64,000 nucleotides of DNA from Desulfobacterales bacterium (GCA_030066985.1 JASJAN010000011.1:23259-87258), one strand, 5' to 3'. Shown: positions 1-9,351, counted from the first letter of the stretch. Notes: a model not told the origin generated them from the letters alone. Translations and numbers: made by a program.

Positions 1-1
1 T

Positions 2-820
2 CTGGAAAAGGGTATTTTGCTCAAAACCCGGTTTGCGTTAGATCAGTACATCAACTTGCGCCCCGTTAAATTATATGAAGGTGTCTATACACCGATCAAA
101 GAAAAGTTGCCTGAGCATATTGATTTTGTCGTGGTTCGTGAGAACACCGAAGGCCTATATACCGGTGCCGGTGGTTTTTTAAAGCACGGCACCGCGGACG
201 AGGTTGCTATCCAAGAATCCATTAATACGCGCAAAGGTGTGGAGCGTTGCATTCGCTTTGCATTTGAATATTGCCAAGCACGCAACAAAGACCGCAAAAT
301 CACCTTGTGTGGCAAAACCAATGTGTTGACCTATGCGTTTGATCTTTGGGAAAGAACCTTTTATGAAGTTGCCAAAGAATACCCGAATATTGAAGCCGAT
401 TATGCCCATGTGGATGCGCTTTGCATGTGGATGGTCAAAAATCCGGAATGGTTTGATGTCATTGTGACCGACAATATGTTTGGTGATATTATCACCGATC
501 TGGGTGCAATGATTCAAGGTGGCATGGGGATCGCCGCGGGCGGCAACATCAATCCGGCCGGGGTTTCGATGTTTGAGCCCATTGGCGGCTCAGCCCCCAA
601 GTACACCGGGCAGCAAAAGATCAATCCGATTGCCGCCATCTTAGCGGTCCAGCTGCTGCTGGATACCATCGGTGAAAAAAAAGCAGCCTTGTGCGTTGAA
701 GCGGGTGTTGCCAAAGTTTTGCGAGAGGATATCAAAGATGTTGCGGCCGGCCAAATGGGGTATTCAACCAGCGAAATTGGAGAACTGGTCGTTGATTATA
801 TTGAAAAAAGCGGTCTATAG
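2..820 (+). CDS. leuB: 3-isopropylmalate dehydrogenase, C-terminal part (5' end outside window)
   Basis: Beta-decarboxylating dehydrogenase of leucine synthesis: NAD-dependent oxidation and decarboxylation of 3-isopropylmalate in the cytoplasm. The reading frame is open from base 2, so the gene runs in from the left with its N-terminal region missing. Visible family features are the NLRPVK segment, the [12 protein letters not shown] loop with the substrate-contacting region, the Mg-binding stretch around [13 protein letters not shown], and the C-terminal [16 protein letters not shown] loop. Homoisocitrate and isocitrate dehydrogenases share these motifs, so the exact substrate is inferred. 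It lies 68 bases upstream of asd on the same strand; the pair could form an amino-acid biosynthesis operon. Family assignment is certain, LeuB itself likely. Confidence 0.85.
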   Translation: MEKGILLKTRFALDQYINLRPVKLYEGVYTPIKEKLPEHIDFVVVRENTEGLYTGAGGFLKHGTADEVAIQESINTRKGVERCIRFAFEYCQARNKDRKITLCGKTNVLTYAFDLWERTFYEVAKEYPNIEADYAHVDALCMWMVKNPEWFDVIVTDNMFGDIITDLGAMIQGGMGIAAGGNINPAGVSMFEPIGGSAPKYTGQQKINPIAAILAVQLLLDTIGEKKAALCVEAGVAKVLREDIKDVAAGQMGYSTSEIGELVVDYIEKSGL

Positions 821-888
821 CATGCACCTCATGTTACCGCAGTCAGCTATCTTAAAATCGTCAATTGCTTATTCTGGGGGAATGCAGT

Positions 889-1911
889 ATGGCTCAAAAA
901 AAATTTAACATTGCAGTTGCCGGCGCTACCGGTGCCGTGGGCAATCAGATGATTCGTTGTCTCGAAGAAATGGGTTTTCCGATAAAATCCGTTGCCCTTT
1001 TGGCCTCTAAACGCTCTGTCGGCCGCCAACTCAAATTTAGAGGGGATCTGATCGACATCCAGGAGCTTAATAAGGATTCCTTTAAGGGCATCGATATTGC
1101 GCTTTTTTCAGCCGGTGGCGGTACCAGTGAAACCTATGCCCCAGCTGCTTTCAAGGACGGGTGTGTGGTTGTTGATAATTCCAGCGCCTGGCGGATGGAT
1201 CCGCAGGTCCCGTTGGTTGTGCCCGAGGTCAACCCCCATGCCATTGGCCAGTATACGCAAAAGGGCATCATCGCCAATCCGAATTGCTCGACGATTCAGA
1301 TGGTCGTTGCCCTGAATCCGATTCACCAAAAATTCGGGATCAAACGCGTCGTGGTCTCAACTTACCAGGCCGTATCGGGTACGGGCAAAAAGGCTATTGA
1401 TGAACTTTTGGACCAAACCCGTGCGATGATTAACTTTCTTGATTACGACAGCAGCGTTTACCCGCATCGCATTGCCTTTAATTGTTTGCCACACATCGAT
1501 AAATTTATGGATAACGGCTATACAAAAGAAGAAATGAAAATGGTCAATGAAACCCGTAAAATTATGGAGGATGACAGCATTGCAGTTACGGCCACAACGG
1601 TTCGGGTACCGGTTTTCTTTGGCCACTCTGAATCCGTTAACATTGAAACCCATGAACCGGTATCCGCAGAAGAAGTCAAGGCGCTGCTGGCAAACACGCC
1701 CGGAGTTAAAGTCATGGACGACCCTGACCAAAATGTGTATCCACTAGCAACCGATGCGGCCGGGCAAGATTTAACCTTGGTCGGGCGCATTCGCCAGGAT
1801 GAATCAGTTCCCAACGGCATCAATATGTGGATAGTGGCGGACAACATCAGAAAGGGTGCGGCCACCAACACGGTTCAGATTGCTAAAATCCTTGCGAAAG
1901 AATACTTATAA
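889..1911 (+). CDS. asd: aspartate-semialdehyde dehydrogenase
   Basis: Catalyses NADPH-dependent reduction of aspartyl phosphate to aspartate semialdehyde, the branch point for lysine/diaminopimelate, threonine and methionine. 340 residues, normal for the family. The N-terminus has the GATGAVG Rossmann nucleotide loop, and NPNCSTIQ carries the active-site cysteine; the C-terminal substrate domain follows. An upstream in-frame codon at 865 would add eight residues, but the ATG at 889 is preceded by a GGGGG-type ribosome site at about 876-880 and places the glycine loop at the usual distance from the N-terminus. It follows leuB closely on the same strand. Confidence 0.93.
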   Translation: MAQKKFNIAVAGATGAVGNQMIRCLEEMGFPIKSVALLASKRSVGRQLKFRGDLIDIQELNKDSFKGIDIALFSAGGGTSETYAPAAFKDGCVVVDNSSAWRMDPQVPLVVPEVNPHAIGQYTQKGIIANPNCSTIQMVVALNPIHQKFGIKRVVVSTYQAVSGTGKKAIDELLDQTRAMINFLDYDSSVYPHRIAFNCLPHIDKFMDNGYTKEEMKMVNETRKIMEDDSIAVTATTVRVPVFFGHSESVNIETHEPVSAEEVKALLANTPGVKVMDDPDQNVYPLATDAAGQDLTLVGRIRQDESVPNGINMWIVADNIRKGAATNTVQIAKILAKEYL

Positions 1912-1962
1912 GAATTTTAGAAATTCAGGAACTAAATAACTATTAAACCATTAACCAATAAC

Positions 1963-1993
1963 ACCCAATTGAGTGATGCGCACTCAACTGGGT
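1963..1993 (+). promoter_or_regulatory. 12-bp hairpin just upstream of greA
   Basis: ACCCAATTGAGT (1963-1974) pairs with ACTCAACTGGGT (1982-1993) with one mismatch around a seven-base loop. The hairpin ends three bases before the GGAG that must serve greA, whose spacing to the ATG at 2001 is unusually short. No T-run follows, so it is a weak terminator candidate for asd; a role in greA mRNA stability or translation is equally possible. Confidence 0.45.
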
Positions 1994-2000
1994 TCGGAGT

Positions 2001-2474
2001 ATGAAATTGGAACGAATTCCCGTCACAAAAGAAGGCTTTGAGACTCTTAAAAAAGAGCTCGAAAATTTGAAAAAGGTTGAGCGCCCACAAAATATAAAAG
2101 CGATTGAAGAAGCAAGGGCCCACGGTGACTTGAGTGAAAATGCCGAATATGCTGCTGCCAAAGATCGCCAGGGCTTTATCGAAGGGCGCATCAATGACCT
2201 GGAATTCAAACTGGCCAATATTGATATTATTGAAACCGATAAATTGCCCAAAGACCGGGCTGTGTTCGGCAGCAAAGTTGTCCTTGAAAATATAGAAACC
2301 GGCGAAGATGTCAGCTATCAACTGGTGGGCCCGGATGAATCTGACATTGAAAATGGACGCATATCCGTCTCATCACCGCTAGGCAGGGCTATTATCGGAC
2401 GCAAACCGGGTGATGAACTCTCGCTTCAAGTGCCCGGCGGCAGGCGAACATACGAGCTTGTTGAAATATTATAA
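2001..2474 (+). CDS. greA: transcription elongation factor GreA
   Basis: Binds in the RNA polymerase secondary channel and stimulates cleavage of backtracked transcripts. 157 residues, the standard length. The N-terminal coiled coil carries the conserved ARAHGDLSENAEY tip motif with the acidic D and E residues that act in cleavage, and the C-terminal FKBP-like domain ends with SPLGRAIIGRKPGDE. The start at 2001 matches other GreA N-termini although GGAG sits almost directly against the ATG. It is followed after a palindromic spacer by rpoZ, so two RNA-polymerase-associated genes are adjacent. Confidence 0.95.
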   Translation: MKLERIPVTKEGFETLKKELENLKKVERPQNIKAIEEARAHGDLSENAEYAAAKDRQGFIEGRINDLEFKLANIDIIETDKLPKDRAVFGSKVVLENIETGEDVSYQLVGPDESDIENGRISVSSPLGRAIIGRKPGDELSLQVPGGRRTYELVEIL

Positions 2475-2480
2475 TCTGTT

Positions 2481-2570
2481 CAATTGGTTTGATTGGTTAA
2501 ATTTGTTAAATTCTGCTGTTTCTTATTGCGGTTTGCAAAAACGAACCAATGAGACCAATCTAACAAATAA
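2481..2570 (+). repeat. short-period palindromic spacer between greA and rpoZ
   Basis: Left arm 2481-2512 is built from roughly nine-base TGGTTTGAT, TGGTTAAAT and TTGTTAAAT units. Right arm 2541-2570 (ACGAACCAATGAGACC...) is an approximate reverse complement of it. The same plan with different unit sequences recurs in other gaps of this window. Confidence 0.7.
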
Positions 2571-2596
2571 AACATTTTTTAATGGAGGGTGTCTAC

Positions 2597-2812
2597 GTGG
2601 CACGAATTACGATCGAAGATTGTCTTCGGAAAATTAGCAATCGATTTTTACTGGTCAACATTGTTTCTCAGCGCGTTCGGCAGATTCGCGAAGGCTCGGA
2701 TTACCTGGTCAGTTCTCCCAAAAATGAAGATATCGTTGTGGCCCTGAGGGAGGCGGCAGCCGGAAAACTGGTGCCGATTGATACAGACGAAACTGAGGAA
2801 GCCGAAACCTAA
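2597..2812 (+). CDS. rpoZ: DNA-directed RNA polymerase omega subunit
   Basis: Small subunit that helps assemble RNA polymerase around beta-prime and is part of the ppGpp-binding site in proteobacteria. 71 residues. It begins VARITIEDCLRKISNRF, the typical omega N-terminus, followed by VSQRVRQIREGS and NEDIVVALREAAAGK. GTG at 2597 is chosen over the in-frame ATG at 2582 because the ATG lies within the GGAGGG ribosome site (2584-2589) that serves the GTG. The stop at 2812 is six bases from the next start, in the same frame. Confidence 0.93.
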   Translation: MARITIEDCLRKISNRFLLVNIVSQRVRQIREGSDYLVSSPKNEDIVVALREAAAGKLVPIDTDETEEAET

Positions 2813-2818
2813 AACCTT

Positions 2819-3550
2819 TTGCCAAAAGGTAGCCCTAAATATAAAGCAGTAAACCGTGCTGTGGGTAAAGCCGTGCATCGTTATGACATGCTGCGGGACG
2901 GCGATCGCATTGTTGTCGGCATTTCCGGTGGTGCCGATAGTTTGACGATGATGTGGATGCTGGCCGAGCGCTTGCCGCGCATACCGATTCATTTTGAATT
3001 GTTTCCTGTTCATATTGATCCGGGTTTTGAAGGCGGGTTTAGTCAGGCATTGCAAACATACAGCGCAAACGCGGGTTTCAGTTTGCGGGTTGAACATACT
3101 GATTATGGTGTCGTAGGTCACAGCTCAGGCAATCGCGAAAATCCCTGTTTCTTATGTGCCCGCTTGCGTCGCAAACGGCTGTTTGAAATTGCCGAGGAAT
3201 TGGATTGCAATAAACTGGCTTTGGGTCACAACAAAGATGATATCATCGAGACCCTATTTTTAAATATCTGCTATGCAGGCGAAGTCAGCACGATGCTGCC
3301 TTCCCAAACGATATTCAAGGACAGATTCACGATAATCCGGCCACTGGCGTATGCCGATGAGGACCTCATCAGAGATCTTGCCCGGGAGCGGAAATTTCCC
3401 GAATTTATCAATCCGTGCCCTTCAGCCAACAACTCAAAGCGGCAGGAGATAAAAACGATGCTAAAACAGCTTTATCGCAATAACCCGAAGATAAAGGGCA
3501 ATATCTTCAGAGCGATGAGTCGGATTAAAACAGCCTATCTTCTTAAATGA
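2819..3550 (+). CDS. ttcA: TtcA-family tRNA thiolation PP-loop ATPase
   Basis: Predicted tRNA 2-thiocytidine(32) synthase, an ATP-dependent enzyme using an Fe-S cluster. 243 residues. The PP-loop SGGADS is at residues 36-41. C110 and C113 (CFLC) and C200 (NPCPS) match the three cysteines of the TtcA family that hold the cluster, and GHNKDD follows the second nucleotide motif. The start is a TTG at 2819 without a clear ribosome site; it is only six bases after the rpoZ stop and in the same frame, so re-initiation is likely. Length fits the shorter bacterial TtcA/TtuA group; 2-thiocytidine rather than another thiolated base is inferred. Confidence 0.8.
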   Translation: MPKGSPKYKAVNRAVGKAVHRYDMLRDGDRIVVGISGGADSLTMMWMLAERLPRIPIHFELFPVHIDPGFEGGFSQALQTYSANAGFSLRVEHTDYGVVGHSSGNRENPCFLCARLRRKRLFEIAEELDCNKLALGHNKDDIIETLFLNICYAGEVSTMLPSQTIFKDRFTIIRPLAYADEDLIRDLARERKFPEFINPCPSANNSKRQEIKTMLKQLYRNNPKIKGNIFRAMSRIKTAYLLK

Positions 3551-3551
3551 C

Positions 3552-4322
3552 ATGAAAGATACCCAAAACCAACGCGATTACCGCAATATCCCCATTGATA
3601 AGGTGGGGATTAAGAATTTGCGATATCCGATTACCGTAGGCGACCGCCGGGAAGGCACTCAACACACAGTAGCCACTATCAACATGTATGTCGATTTGCC
3701 CCATGAGTATAAAGGCACCCATATGAGCCGGTTTGTCGAGATGCTTCATCTTCTGCAGCCGGAGATTTCACTGCAAAAATTTTCGGAAATATTAACCAAC
3801 ATGAAAAAACACCTCAATGCTGCCTCCGCACACATTGAGGTGACTTTTCCCTATTTTATCGAAAAACGAGCACCGGTCAGCTCATCTCCAGGTTTGATGG
3901 ATTACACCTGCCGCATTGTCGGCACCAGTGATCCAGAGGGCAAAATCGATCTGGTTTCTGAAGTCATCGTGCCGATTTCATCCGTTTGCCCCTGTTCATT
4001 GGAAATCAGCGATACCGGAGCTCACAATCAGCGCGGAGAGGTGCATCTGGCAACCCGCTTTAGAAAATTCATCTGGATGGAAGACATGATTGAATTGGTC
4101 GAGGCAACCGCCTCCACCGATGTCTACTCTGTTTTGAAGCGTTCGGATGAGAAAAGCGTTACCGAGACGGCCTTTGCGAATCCCAAATTTGTAGAAGATA
4201 TTGTCCGCGATATTGCCAAGAAACTAAAAGAAGACGACAATATTACCTGGTTTTCAGTCAGCGCTGAAAATTTTGAATCCATCCACAACCACAGCGCTTA
4301 CGCGCATATCACCAGCGACTAA
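3552..4322 (+). CDS. folE2: GTP cyclohydrolase FolE2 (type IB)
   Basis: First step of tetrahydrofolate (and queuosine-type) synthesis: GTP to 7,8-dihydroneopterin triphosphate. 256 residues, the normal FolE2/MptA length. Recognised by VGIKNLRYPI near the start and by SVCPCSLEISDTGAHNQRG with the metal-binding cysteine, the adjacent glutamate and the histidine. Unlike FolE1 this type is not strictly zinc-dependent. The ATG at 3552 lies one base after the ttcA stop, so the two genes are co-translated. The gene ends at a palindromic element. Confidence 0.93.
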   Translation: MKDTQNQRDYRNIPIDKVGIKNLRYPITVGDRREGTQHTVATINMYVDLPHEYKGTHMSRFVEMLHLLQPEISLQKFSEILTNMKKHLNAASAHIEVTFPYFIEKRAPVSSSPGLMDYTCRIVGTSDPEGKIDLVSEVIVPISSVCPCSLEISDTGAHNQRGEVHLATRFRKFIWMEDMIELVEATASTDVYSVLKRSDEKSVTETAFANPKFVEDIVRDIAKKLKEDDNITWFSVSAENFESIHNHSAYAHITSD

Positions 4323-4323
4323 T

Positions 4324-4465
4324 AATTTGACTTTTAAATGGTTATTTTCCCGATGAGCGGTGTACTCCGCGGATTTCAGCCCTCAACGTACTTCAAGTAC
4401 GCCTCGAGCTGAAATCCTTGTGCGGCCTTGCTCATCGACAAAATACCTCCTTTAAAAGCCAAATT
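4324..4465. repeat. 142-bp palindromic element with mirrored 19-codon micro-ORFs
   Basis: Two ~70-base arms are imperfect reverse complements centred near 4394 (CGTACTT-C-AAGTACG). On the plus strand an ATG at 4353 opens 19 codons ending TGA 4410-4412. On the minus strand an ATG at 4435 also opens 19 codons, ending TGA at 4378-4376, preceded by AGGAGG. Both start MS and share GFQ and a Y-x-KY pattern, a consequence of the palindrome. It lies between convergent folE2 and dacB. It may be a dispersed REP/MITE-like repeat or a bidirectional transcript end. Confidence 0.7.
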
Positions 4466-4591
4466 TAGTTTTTATAATTCTCTTATATCTTCGAATTCAC
4501 TATCCCCCATAATTTTCAATACGGTTTTGAGAGAAAACGCATCAAGCAATGCGCGAACGATAGAATATGAAGTCAAATGGGTTGATGAGGA

Positions 4592-5836
4592 TTAATCGAG
4601 GATGCGTAGAAGCCTTAAAGCTATGGGCTCGGTGGATTTGCCCGGGCTGTTGAGCATGATCACATAGCGGCAGAGCTTACCGTTGGCTCTTTTGATATAA
4701 CCGGCGCGCGTGCTGATACCATAAAGCGTTCCGGTCTTGTAATATTCTCTGCCCGCCCGGCGCATATAATAATGGTAGGGCAAAAATTCTTGCAGAACAC
4801 GTTCCATTTGACTGGCTGACACTTTGTTGTCACGGGATATTCCAGACCCTTCGACAATCTTCATGTCCGCCAAGCCCAATACCTCTTCGGCATAATCGCC
4901 TGCGATGGTGACCCCTTTGGCAAGGGTGCCCGGAGATCCGATGATATGGGCGCCGGTGGCGATTAACACCTGGTTGGTCATAAAATTATTGGAATGTTCC
5001 AAAAGTCTGACAACATTCTGATCGAGTGATGCAACGGATTCATATCGATATACCAATCGGTCAACTTCCGTATCAACTTTTCCCAGCTTGATCTTGCCCT
5101 TGAAGCGCACCCCCTGCTGTTTCAAGAAATATTGGAAAAGCTGGCCGGCATAGAGCGATATTTCGTCTTTATGATGGGAAAAAACGATGCGGCCGGCTTT
5201 AAGTTTTGAGGCCTTGATTCTTTTGATCACCGAGGGCAATAAGGGTGTTTGGGGTTCGGCACTGACATACCCCTTTGCGGTGCGTCTAAAGGCCACCGTG
5301 TTGAAATTGACACACAGTGCGCCATTGGGAGCATCATAAGGTTGGGCTGATGAGGTAATTCCAGGAATGGTCAACGGCTGCTGGAAATAGGAGTCGTCCA
5401 TAATCAGATCGTTCAGCGGGTTTGATGTTTTTAAAAGGACTGCCAAGATCTGTGAGATTTTTGCAATGTTCTCGGAAATCAGCAGGGGATCGCCATACCC
5501 CTTGATTATAAGATTTGATTGCTGATCCAAATAGAACTCGGTCGGAAATCGGTAATTGTCCCCAAGATAGTGCAAAGCCACCAGGGAGGTAAATACTTTT
5601 AAAATCGAGGCTGGTATTCGCTTTTTGTCGGCATTTTTCGAAAATAGGATTTGACCCTGGGCATCGGTGATCAAAATGGAATCATTTTGCCCGATCAAGG
5701 CTTCCAGTTCAGAAAAATTCTGGGCCATCCCAGAGACGGGGGCTGCGAGAAGCACGAGGAAGATGAGCCGCTGCAGACAATATGCAACCACTCGATGCTT
5801 GTGAAGCCTGGCTTGAAAAATAACGAATCGACTCAT
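4592..5836 (-). CDS. dacB: D-alanyl-D-alanine carboxypeptidase/endopeptidase, PBP4 (S13) family
   Basis: Periplasmic low-molecular-weight penicillin-binding protein that trims or cleaves peptidoglycan cross-links. 414 residues with an N-terminal hydrophobic signal segment (about residues 22-38, ending near SGMAQ). The three serine-peptidase boxes are present: S77-x-x-K80 (SILK), SNN in the HSNNF segment, and KTG in YYKTGTLYG. It is slightly shorter than the E. coli enzyme, so the inserted domain may be reduced. It is convergent with folE2 across the palindrome and has its own promoter candidate at 5879-5907. Confidence 0.88.
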   Translation of the reverse strand: MSRFVIFQARLHKHRVVAYCLQRLIFLVLLAAPVSGMAQNFSELEALIGQNDSILITDAQGQILFSKNADKKRIPASILKVFTSLVALHYLGDNYRFPTEFYLDQQSNLIIKGYGDPLLISENIAKISQILAVLLKTSNPLNDLIMDDSYFQQPLTIPGITSSAQPYDAPNGALCVNFNTVAFRRTAKGYVSAEPQTPLLPSVIKRIKASKLKAGRIVFSHHKDEISLYAGQLFQYFLKQQGVRFKGKIKLGKVDTEVDRLVYRYESVASLDQNVVRLLEHSNNFMTNQVLIATGAHIIGSPGTLAKGVTIAGDYAEEVLGLADMKIVEGSGISRDNKVSASQMERVLQEFLPYHYYMRRAGREYYKTGTLYGISTRAGYIKRANGKLCRYVIMLNSPGKSTEPIALRLLRILD

Positions 5837-5878
5837 GGGCTTTAAAAATACCGTTGTCGTGGGGCCAAACTATCTTTA

Positions 5879-5907
5879 ATCAAATGAATACCACATGATT
5901 TTAACAA
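5879..5907 (-). promoter_or_regulatory. sigma70-type promoter candidate for dacB
   Basis: On the minus strand TTGTTA (5907-5902) and TTTGAT (5884-5879) are separated by 17 bases, placing the transcript start about 36 bases before the dacB ATG. Box matches are moderate. Confidence 0.4.
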
Positions 5908-5962
5908 AAGACTGAATTTCTGCTCTAAACTGATCCACTGCGGCTTCACATGTCGGCGGTCG

Positions 5963-6406
5963 CTACTGTGGGCTCTCAATAATAATGGTTACCGGGCCGT
6001 CATTGACTAAAGCGACTGCCATCATAGCGCCAAAATGACCGGTTTGCACCCTGATACCGTGGTGGCGCACCCTCTCAACAAAGGCCTCGTAAAGTTCAGT
6101 CGCCTTCTCGGGTTCAGCCGCCTCGATAAAAGAAGGCCGTCTGCCTTTGCGACAATCCGCCAATAAGGTAAATTGAGAAACCGCCAGCAGCTCACCACCG
6201 GTTTGCAACAGCGAGCGGTTCATCTTGCCCTTCGCATCTTCAAAAATCCTGAGATGAATAATTTTGTTAACCAGATAATCGGCATCCTGGGCAGTGTCGT
6301 TTTTGGCAATCCCCAGCAATATGAGTAAACCGCTTCCGATTTGGGCTACAATCTGGTCATCGACTTTAACCGAACTTTGCTCAACTCTTTGAATAACAGC
6401 ACGCAT
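5963..6406 (-). CDS. dtd: D-aminoacyl-tRNA deacylase
   Basis: Hydrolyses D-aminoacyl-tRNA (and glycyl-tRNA-Ala) to protect translation. 147 residues, full length. It begins MRAVIQRV, and has the SQFTL motif with the catalytic threonine and the C-terminal NDGPVT loop that together form the cross-subunit active site of the dimer. The gene reads in the same direction as dacB, 126 bases upstream of it, separated by dacB's own promoter candidate. Confidence 0.95.
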   Translation of the reverse strand: MRAVIQRVEQSSVKVDDQIVAQIGSGLLILLGIAKNDTAQDADYLVNKIIHLRIFEDAKGKMNRSLLQTGGELLAVSQFTLLADCRKGRRPSFIEAAEPEKATELYEAFVERVRHHGIRVQTGHFGAMMAVALVNDGPVTIIIESPQ

Positions 6407-6783
6407 GGGTCGCCATCCCGATTATGCTTTCAATACAGAGGCCTATAATTTGCTGAAAAAGCTAGTAAAATTTCAGAAAAGGCTATTTTGTCAGCCTATT
6501 TAACGTATTATCTCACAATCTGACCGCCTAACCAACAGCTAAGAATAAGTTTACCCTTTACGGTAGGCGGGCAGGTATGTCAAGATACCCCTTCGAAATG
6601 CCGTATGATTCGGTAGCATGCAAGGCACCTTCAACCGCCGGGCCGTTGAATTCTTATGGGTTGAAGAAACTTTATTTTTATAATATAAATAGTTTAGGTA
6701 TATTATCAACGATTGAGCACTGCTTTCATCAAAAGCACGCCGAGCTGTGAAGGGCGATCCGCAGCCGGCTGGGAGACGGATAT
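6407..6783. other. 377-base divergent gap with AT-rich tract and an SD-enclosing hairpin
   Basis: No gene seen. It separates divergent dtd and the cyclase gene. An AT-rich stretch around 6670-6710 (TTTTTATAATATAAATAG) may hold a promoter, but no well-spaced -35 was found. ATCCG (6757-6761) pairs with CGGAT (6777-6781), enclosing the GGGAG ribosome site (6771-6775) of the TTG start at 6784, which could hold translation down. Confidence 0.4.
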
Positions 6784-9351
6784 TTGAAGAAAAAAAACTT
6801 ATATACGAAACTGAACCTGGTATTTGGCCTTTTCTTTTTCTTTCCGGTTCTGGGATTTATCTTTTTTAGCATAAAATACGACATGCTTTCGGACAAGTAT
6901 GTCCCTTTATTTTTTTTGGGCATCCTGATTTTTTCGTTTGCCGGTTTTTCCATACTAAAGAAATTGTTCGATAAAATTTCGAATATATCCGAGCAGATGT
7001 CATCCAATTATTTGGGAGACTTTCCGGATGACACGCTTTCCTCGGGCACCGATGAGCTGCAAAACATTGTGCAGTCTTTTAGCGCCATTGAACAGCGTTT
7101 TGGTAACACGTTTCATGCCCTTGAGAAAAAGGCTTCTGAAATATCCATATTAAAAGAGCTGTCAGAATTATGTTATGTTACTTTTGATGCTGAAGAGATC
7201 CTGCACATAACCCTCGAGCGTGCGCTGATGCTGACCAACTCGGACCTGGGATCGATTCTGACCGTCAACAAAGTCGAACCCAAGACATTTGTGGTCAAAG
7301 CCACCGTAGGTCTGGGAAAATTTGTCAAAGCCGGCGACCGTATTGATTTTGAAACCAGCATCGCCAAATATGCCGTTATCAACAAGTCCCCGCTCGTTGT
7401 CGAAGATATCGAAAGGGACAATCGCTTCGGTCGAGCCAATCTGGCCCACTATGGCACCAAGTCCTTTGTCTGCATGCCGATCAAAACCAGCAAGGAGATT
7501 TTCGGGGTTCTGACCATTTCCTCGCGACAGGATCGCATTTATACCCAAGAGGATGTTGAGGTTCTGACCCCTTTGTTGAGCAATGCGGCCTTTACCTATG
7601 AAAATTTGCGTCTGCTAAAAGAAAATGATCGCAACGCGCTGCACCTAAGATCTATTGAAAAAATATTTAAAATTCTGACGTCCAGCTTCAGAGACACCGA
7701 ATTGCTGCATGCGGTTCTTAATGAGCTTCAAAGCGTCGTTCCGTTTGACCTGGCCTTCGTGCTGACCCAGGATGACTCACAGCCCGGGCATTTAAAGATT
7801 TTCGATTTGCTCATCAGCGGTCCCTCAAATCTGGTCAGAGGCACCAGTTATCCCATCAGAGACTCCATTCTGGGCAAAGTATTCAAGCAGGAAAGCAGTC
7901 TGCTGGTGGATAATACCTGTTCGATGGCCAATGCGCTAGATCGTGAGCTTTTTGCCGATCAGGGTTGTACCGCCTGTCTGTTGGCTCCTTTAAAAAGTGA
8001 TGGCAGCGTCACCGGGGTTTTGGCCTTAGCCGCACACGATGCCAATATGTTTTACAATGCGCACAAGCTCATTACCTGGATTGCCAATGGCCTTTCGTTG
8101 GCAATTGAGCGCAACCGGCTGTCAGCTGCGGTCGTCAAACGAAACCAGGAATTGGATACCATTCGTCAGGTTGGCAGCGCACTCGCGTCGTCAACTTTTG
8201 ATATCAGTAAGGTTTTAAAATACACGATGGATATGATTCGCGAGGTGATGAATGTCGAAGCCGGTTCATTGCTTTTCCTGGAAAGTGATGAACTAGAGGT
8301 TGCGGTTGCCTTCAATATCAAGATCAAATCCATGAAAAAATTTCGCCTCAAAATCGGGCAGGGGATTGCTGGTTACGTGGCTGCCAGAGGCAAATCCATA
8401 CTGGTCAACGAGATTGAAAAATCCCCTCATTTTTTTCCGATGGTGGATGAGTCTACAGGATTTAAAACCGAGTCTGCACTTTGCGTGCCCATGGTATCAC
8501 AGGGCAAGGTCATTGGCGTTATCGAGGTTCTCAATAAAATAAACGGGGAATTCGATACCGATGACAAAGATTTGTTGCAATCGATTGCCACATCGGTGTG
8601 TATTGCTTTGGAAAACGCCCGGCTTTACAAAGAAACCGTCAGCATGGCTGAACAAGAGCGCGATATTCGGCACATGTTCCAGAAGTTTGTCCCCAAAGAA
8701 GTTCTGGATAAAATTATTTATGATTCCGAAAATGAAAAGCCGGTGGTTGAAGAATTGAAAACCCTGACCCTGCTTAATATTGACATTCGGGGTTTTTCTG
8801 ATCTTTCCCGCAAGATCGGCTCGCAAAAAACGGTCTCGCTTCTCAACAGTTTTTTCTCGGTTATGGGTGGCGTTGTCTTCAAACATTCCGGCATTGTGGA
8901 CAAATACCTAGGCGATGGTTTTCTGGCCCTTTTTGGAGCGCCAGTGTCCAGTACCAAGGATGCGGATAATGCTATCGCTGCCGGTTTTGAAATGAAAAAA
9001 TCCCTTGATGCGGTCAATCGATATTTGAAGCGCAAATTTGATACCACCGTCAAAATGGGCATTAGCATCCATACCGGTGAAGTGGTGGTCGGCAACATCG
9101 GCTTTGAACAAAAAATGGACTATACGGTAATCGGCGATCCCGTCAACACCGTCTTCAGGTTACAGAACCTGACAAAATCGTTTCCGAATGGGATATTAAT
9201 CAGCGAAAATACGCTACGAGCGGCGCGAACTCGGCCTCATGTCGGCGAAATCAAGACATCAAGCGACCTTGCTCAGGAGCTCGGCGATATGAAAGTATAT
9301 GAGTTGCTCGGTGAAAAGCCGGATAAACCTTATGTCATTGCCGCCCGTTAG
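6784..9351 (+). CDS. membrane GAF-domain class III adenylate cyclase
   Basis: Predicted cAMP-forming enzyme with several sensor domains. 855 residues. Two adjacent membrane segments lie in residues 8-60, followed by a linker, then three GAF domains (about 130-275, 290-450, 460-625) and a C-terminal class III cyclase domain (about 645-835). Metal-binding aspartates D667 (NIDIRGF) and D711 (KYLGDGF) are present, as are VGNIG and the YTVIGDPVN...FRLQ region with transition-state N and R, so the domain should be active. This is not a GGDEF enzyme. Start is TTG 6784 after GGGAG. Ligands of the GAF domains are unknown. It stands alone in its transcription unit. Confidence 0.88.
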   Translation: MKKKNLYTKLNLVFGLFFFFPVLGFIFFSIKYDMLSDKYVPLFFLGILIFSFAGFSILKKLFDKISNISEQMSSNYLGDFPDDTLSSGTDELQNIVQSFSAIEQRFGNTFHALEKKASEISILKELSELCYVTFDAEEILHITLERALMLTNSDLGSILTVNKVEPKTFVVKATVGLGKFVKAGDRIDFETSIAKYAVINKSPLVVEDIERDNRFGRANLAHYGTKSFVCMPIKTSKEIFGVLTISSRQDRIYTQEDVEVLTPLLSNAAFTYENLRLLKENDRNALHLRSIEKIFKILTSSFRDTELLHAVLNELQSVVPFDLAFVLTQDDSQPGHLKIFDLLISGPSNLVRGTSYPIRDSILGKVFKQESSLLVDNTCSMANALDRELFADQGCTACLLAPLKSDGSVTGVLALAAHDANMFYNAHKLITWIANGLSLAIERNRLSAAVVKRNQELDTIRQVGSALASSTFDISKVLKYTMDMIREVMNVEAGSLLFLESDELEVAVAFNIKIKSMKKFRLKIGQGIAGYVAARGKSILVNEIEKSPHFFPMVDESTGFKTESALCVPMVSQGKVIGVIEVLNKINGEFDTDDKDLLQSIATSVCIALENARLYKETVSMAEQERDIRHMFQKFVPKEVLDKIIYDSENEKPVVEELKTLTLLNIDIRGFSDLSRKIGSQKTVSLLNSFFSVMGGVVFKHSGIVDKYLGDGFLALFGAPVSSTKDADNAIAAGFEMKKSLDAVNRYLKRKFDTTVKMGISIHTGEVVVGNIGFEQKMDYTVIGDPVNTVFRLQNLTKSFPNGILISENTLRAARTRPHVGEIKTSSDLAQELGDMKVYELLGEKPDKPYVIAAR

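Noticed and set aside
4480..4594. Short open stretches on both strands downstream of the palindrome, one ending EYEVKWVDED
   Set aside because: Both strands give protein-like peptides over the same bases, neither has a start with a ribosome site, and no family is recognised.
6725..6783. Possible riboswitch before the adenylate cyclase
   Set aside because: The GATCCGCAGCCGG...GGGAGACGG stretch can fold, but it lacks the conserved cores of GEMM, TPP, SAM, cobalamin or glycine classes. Only the small SD hairpin is reported.
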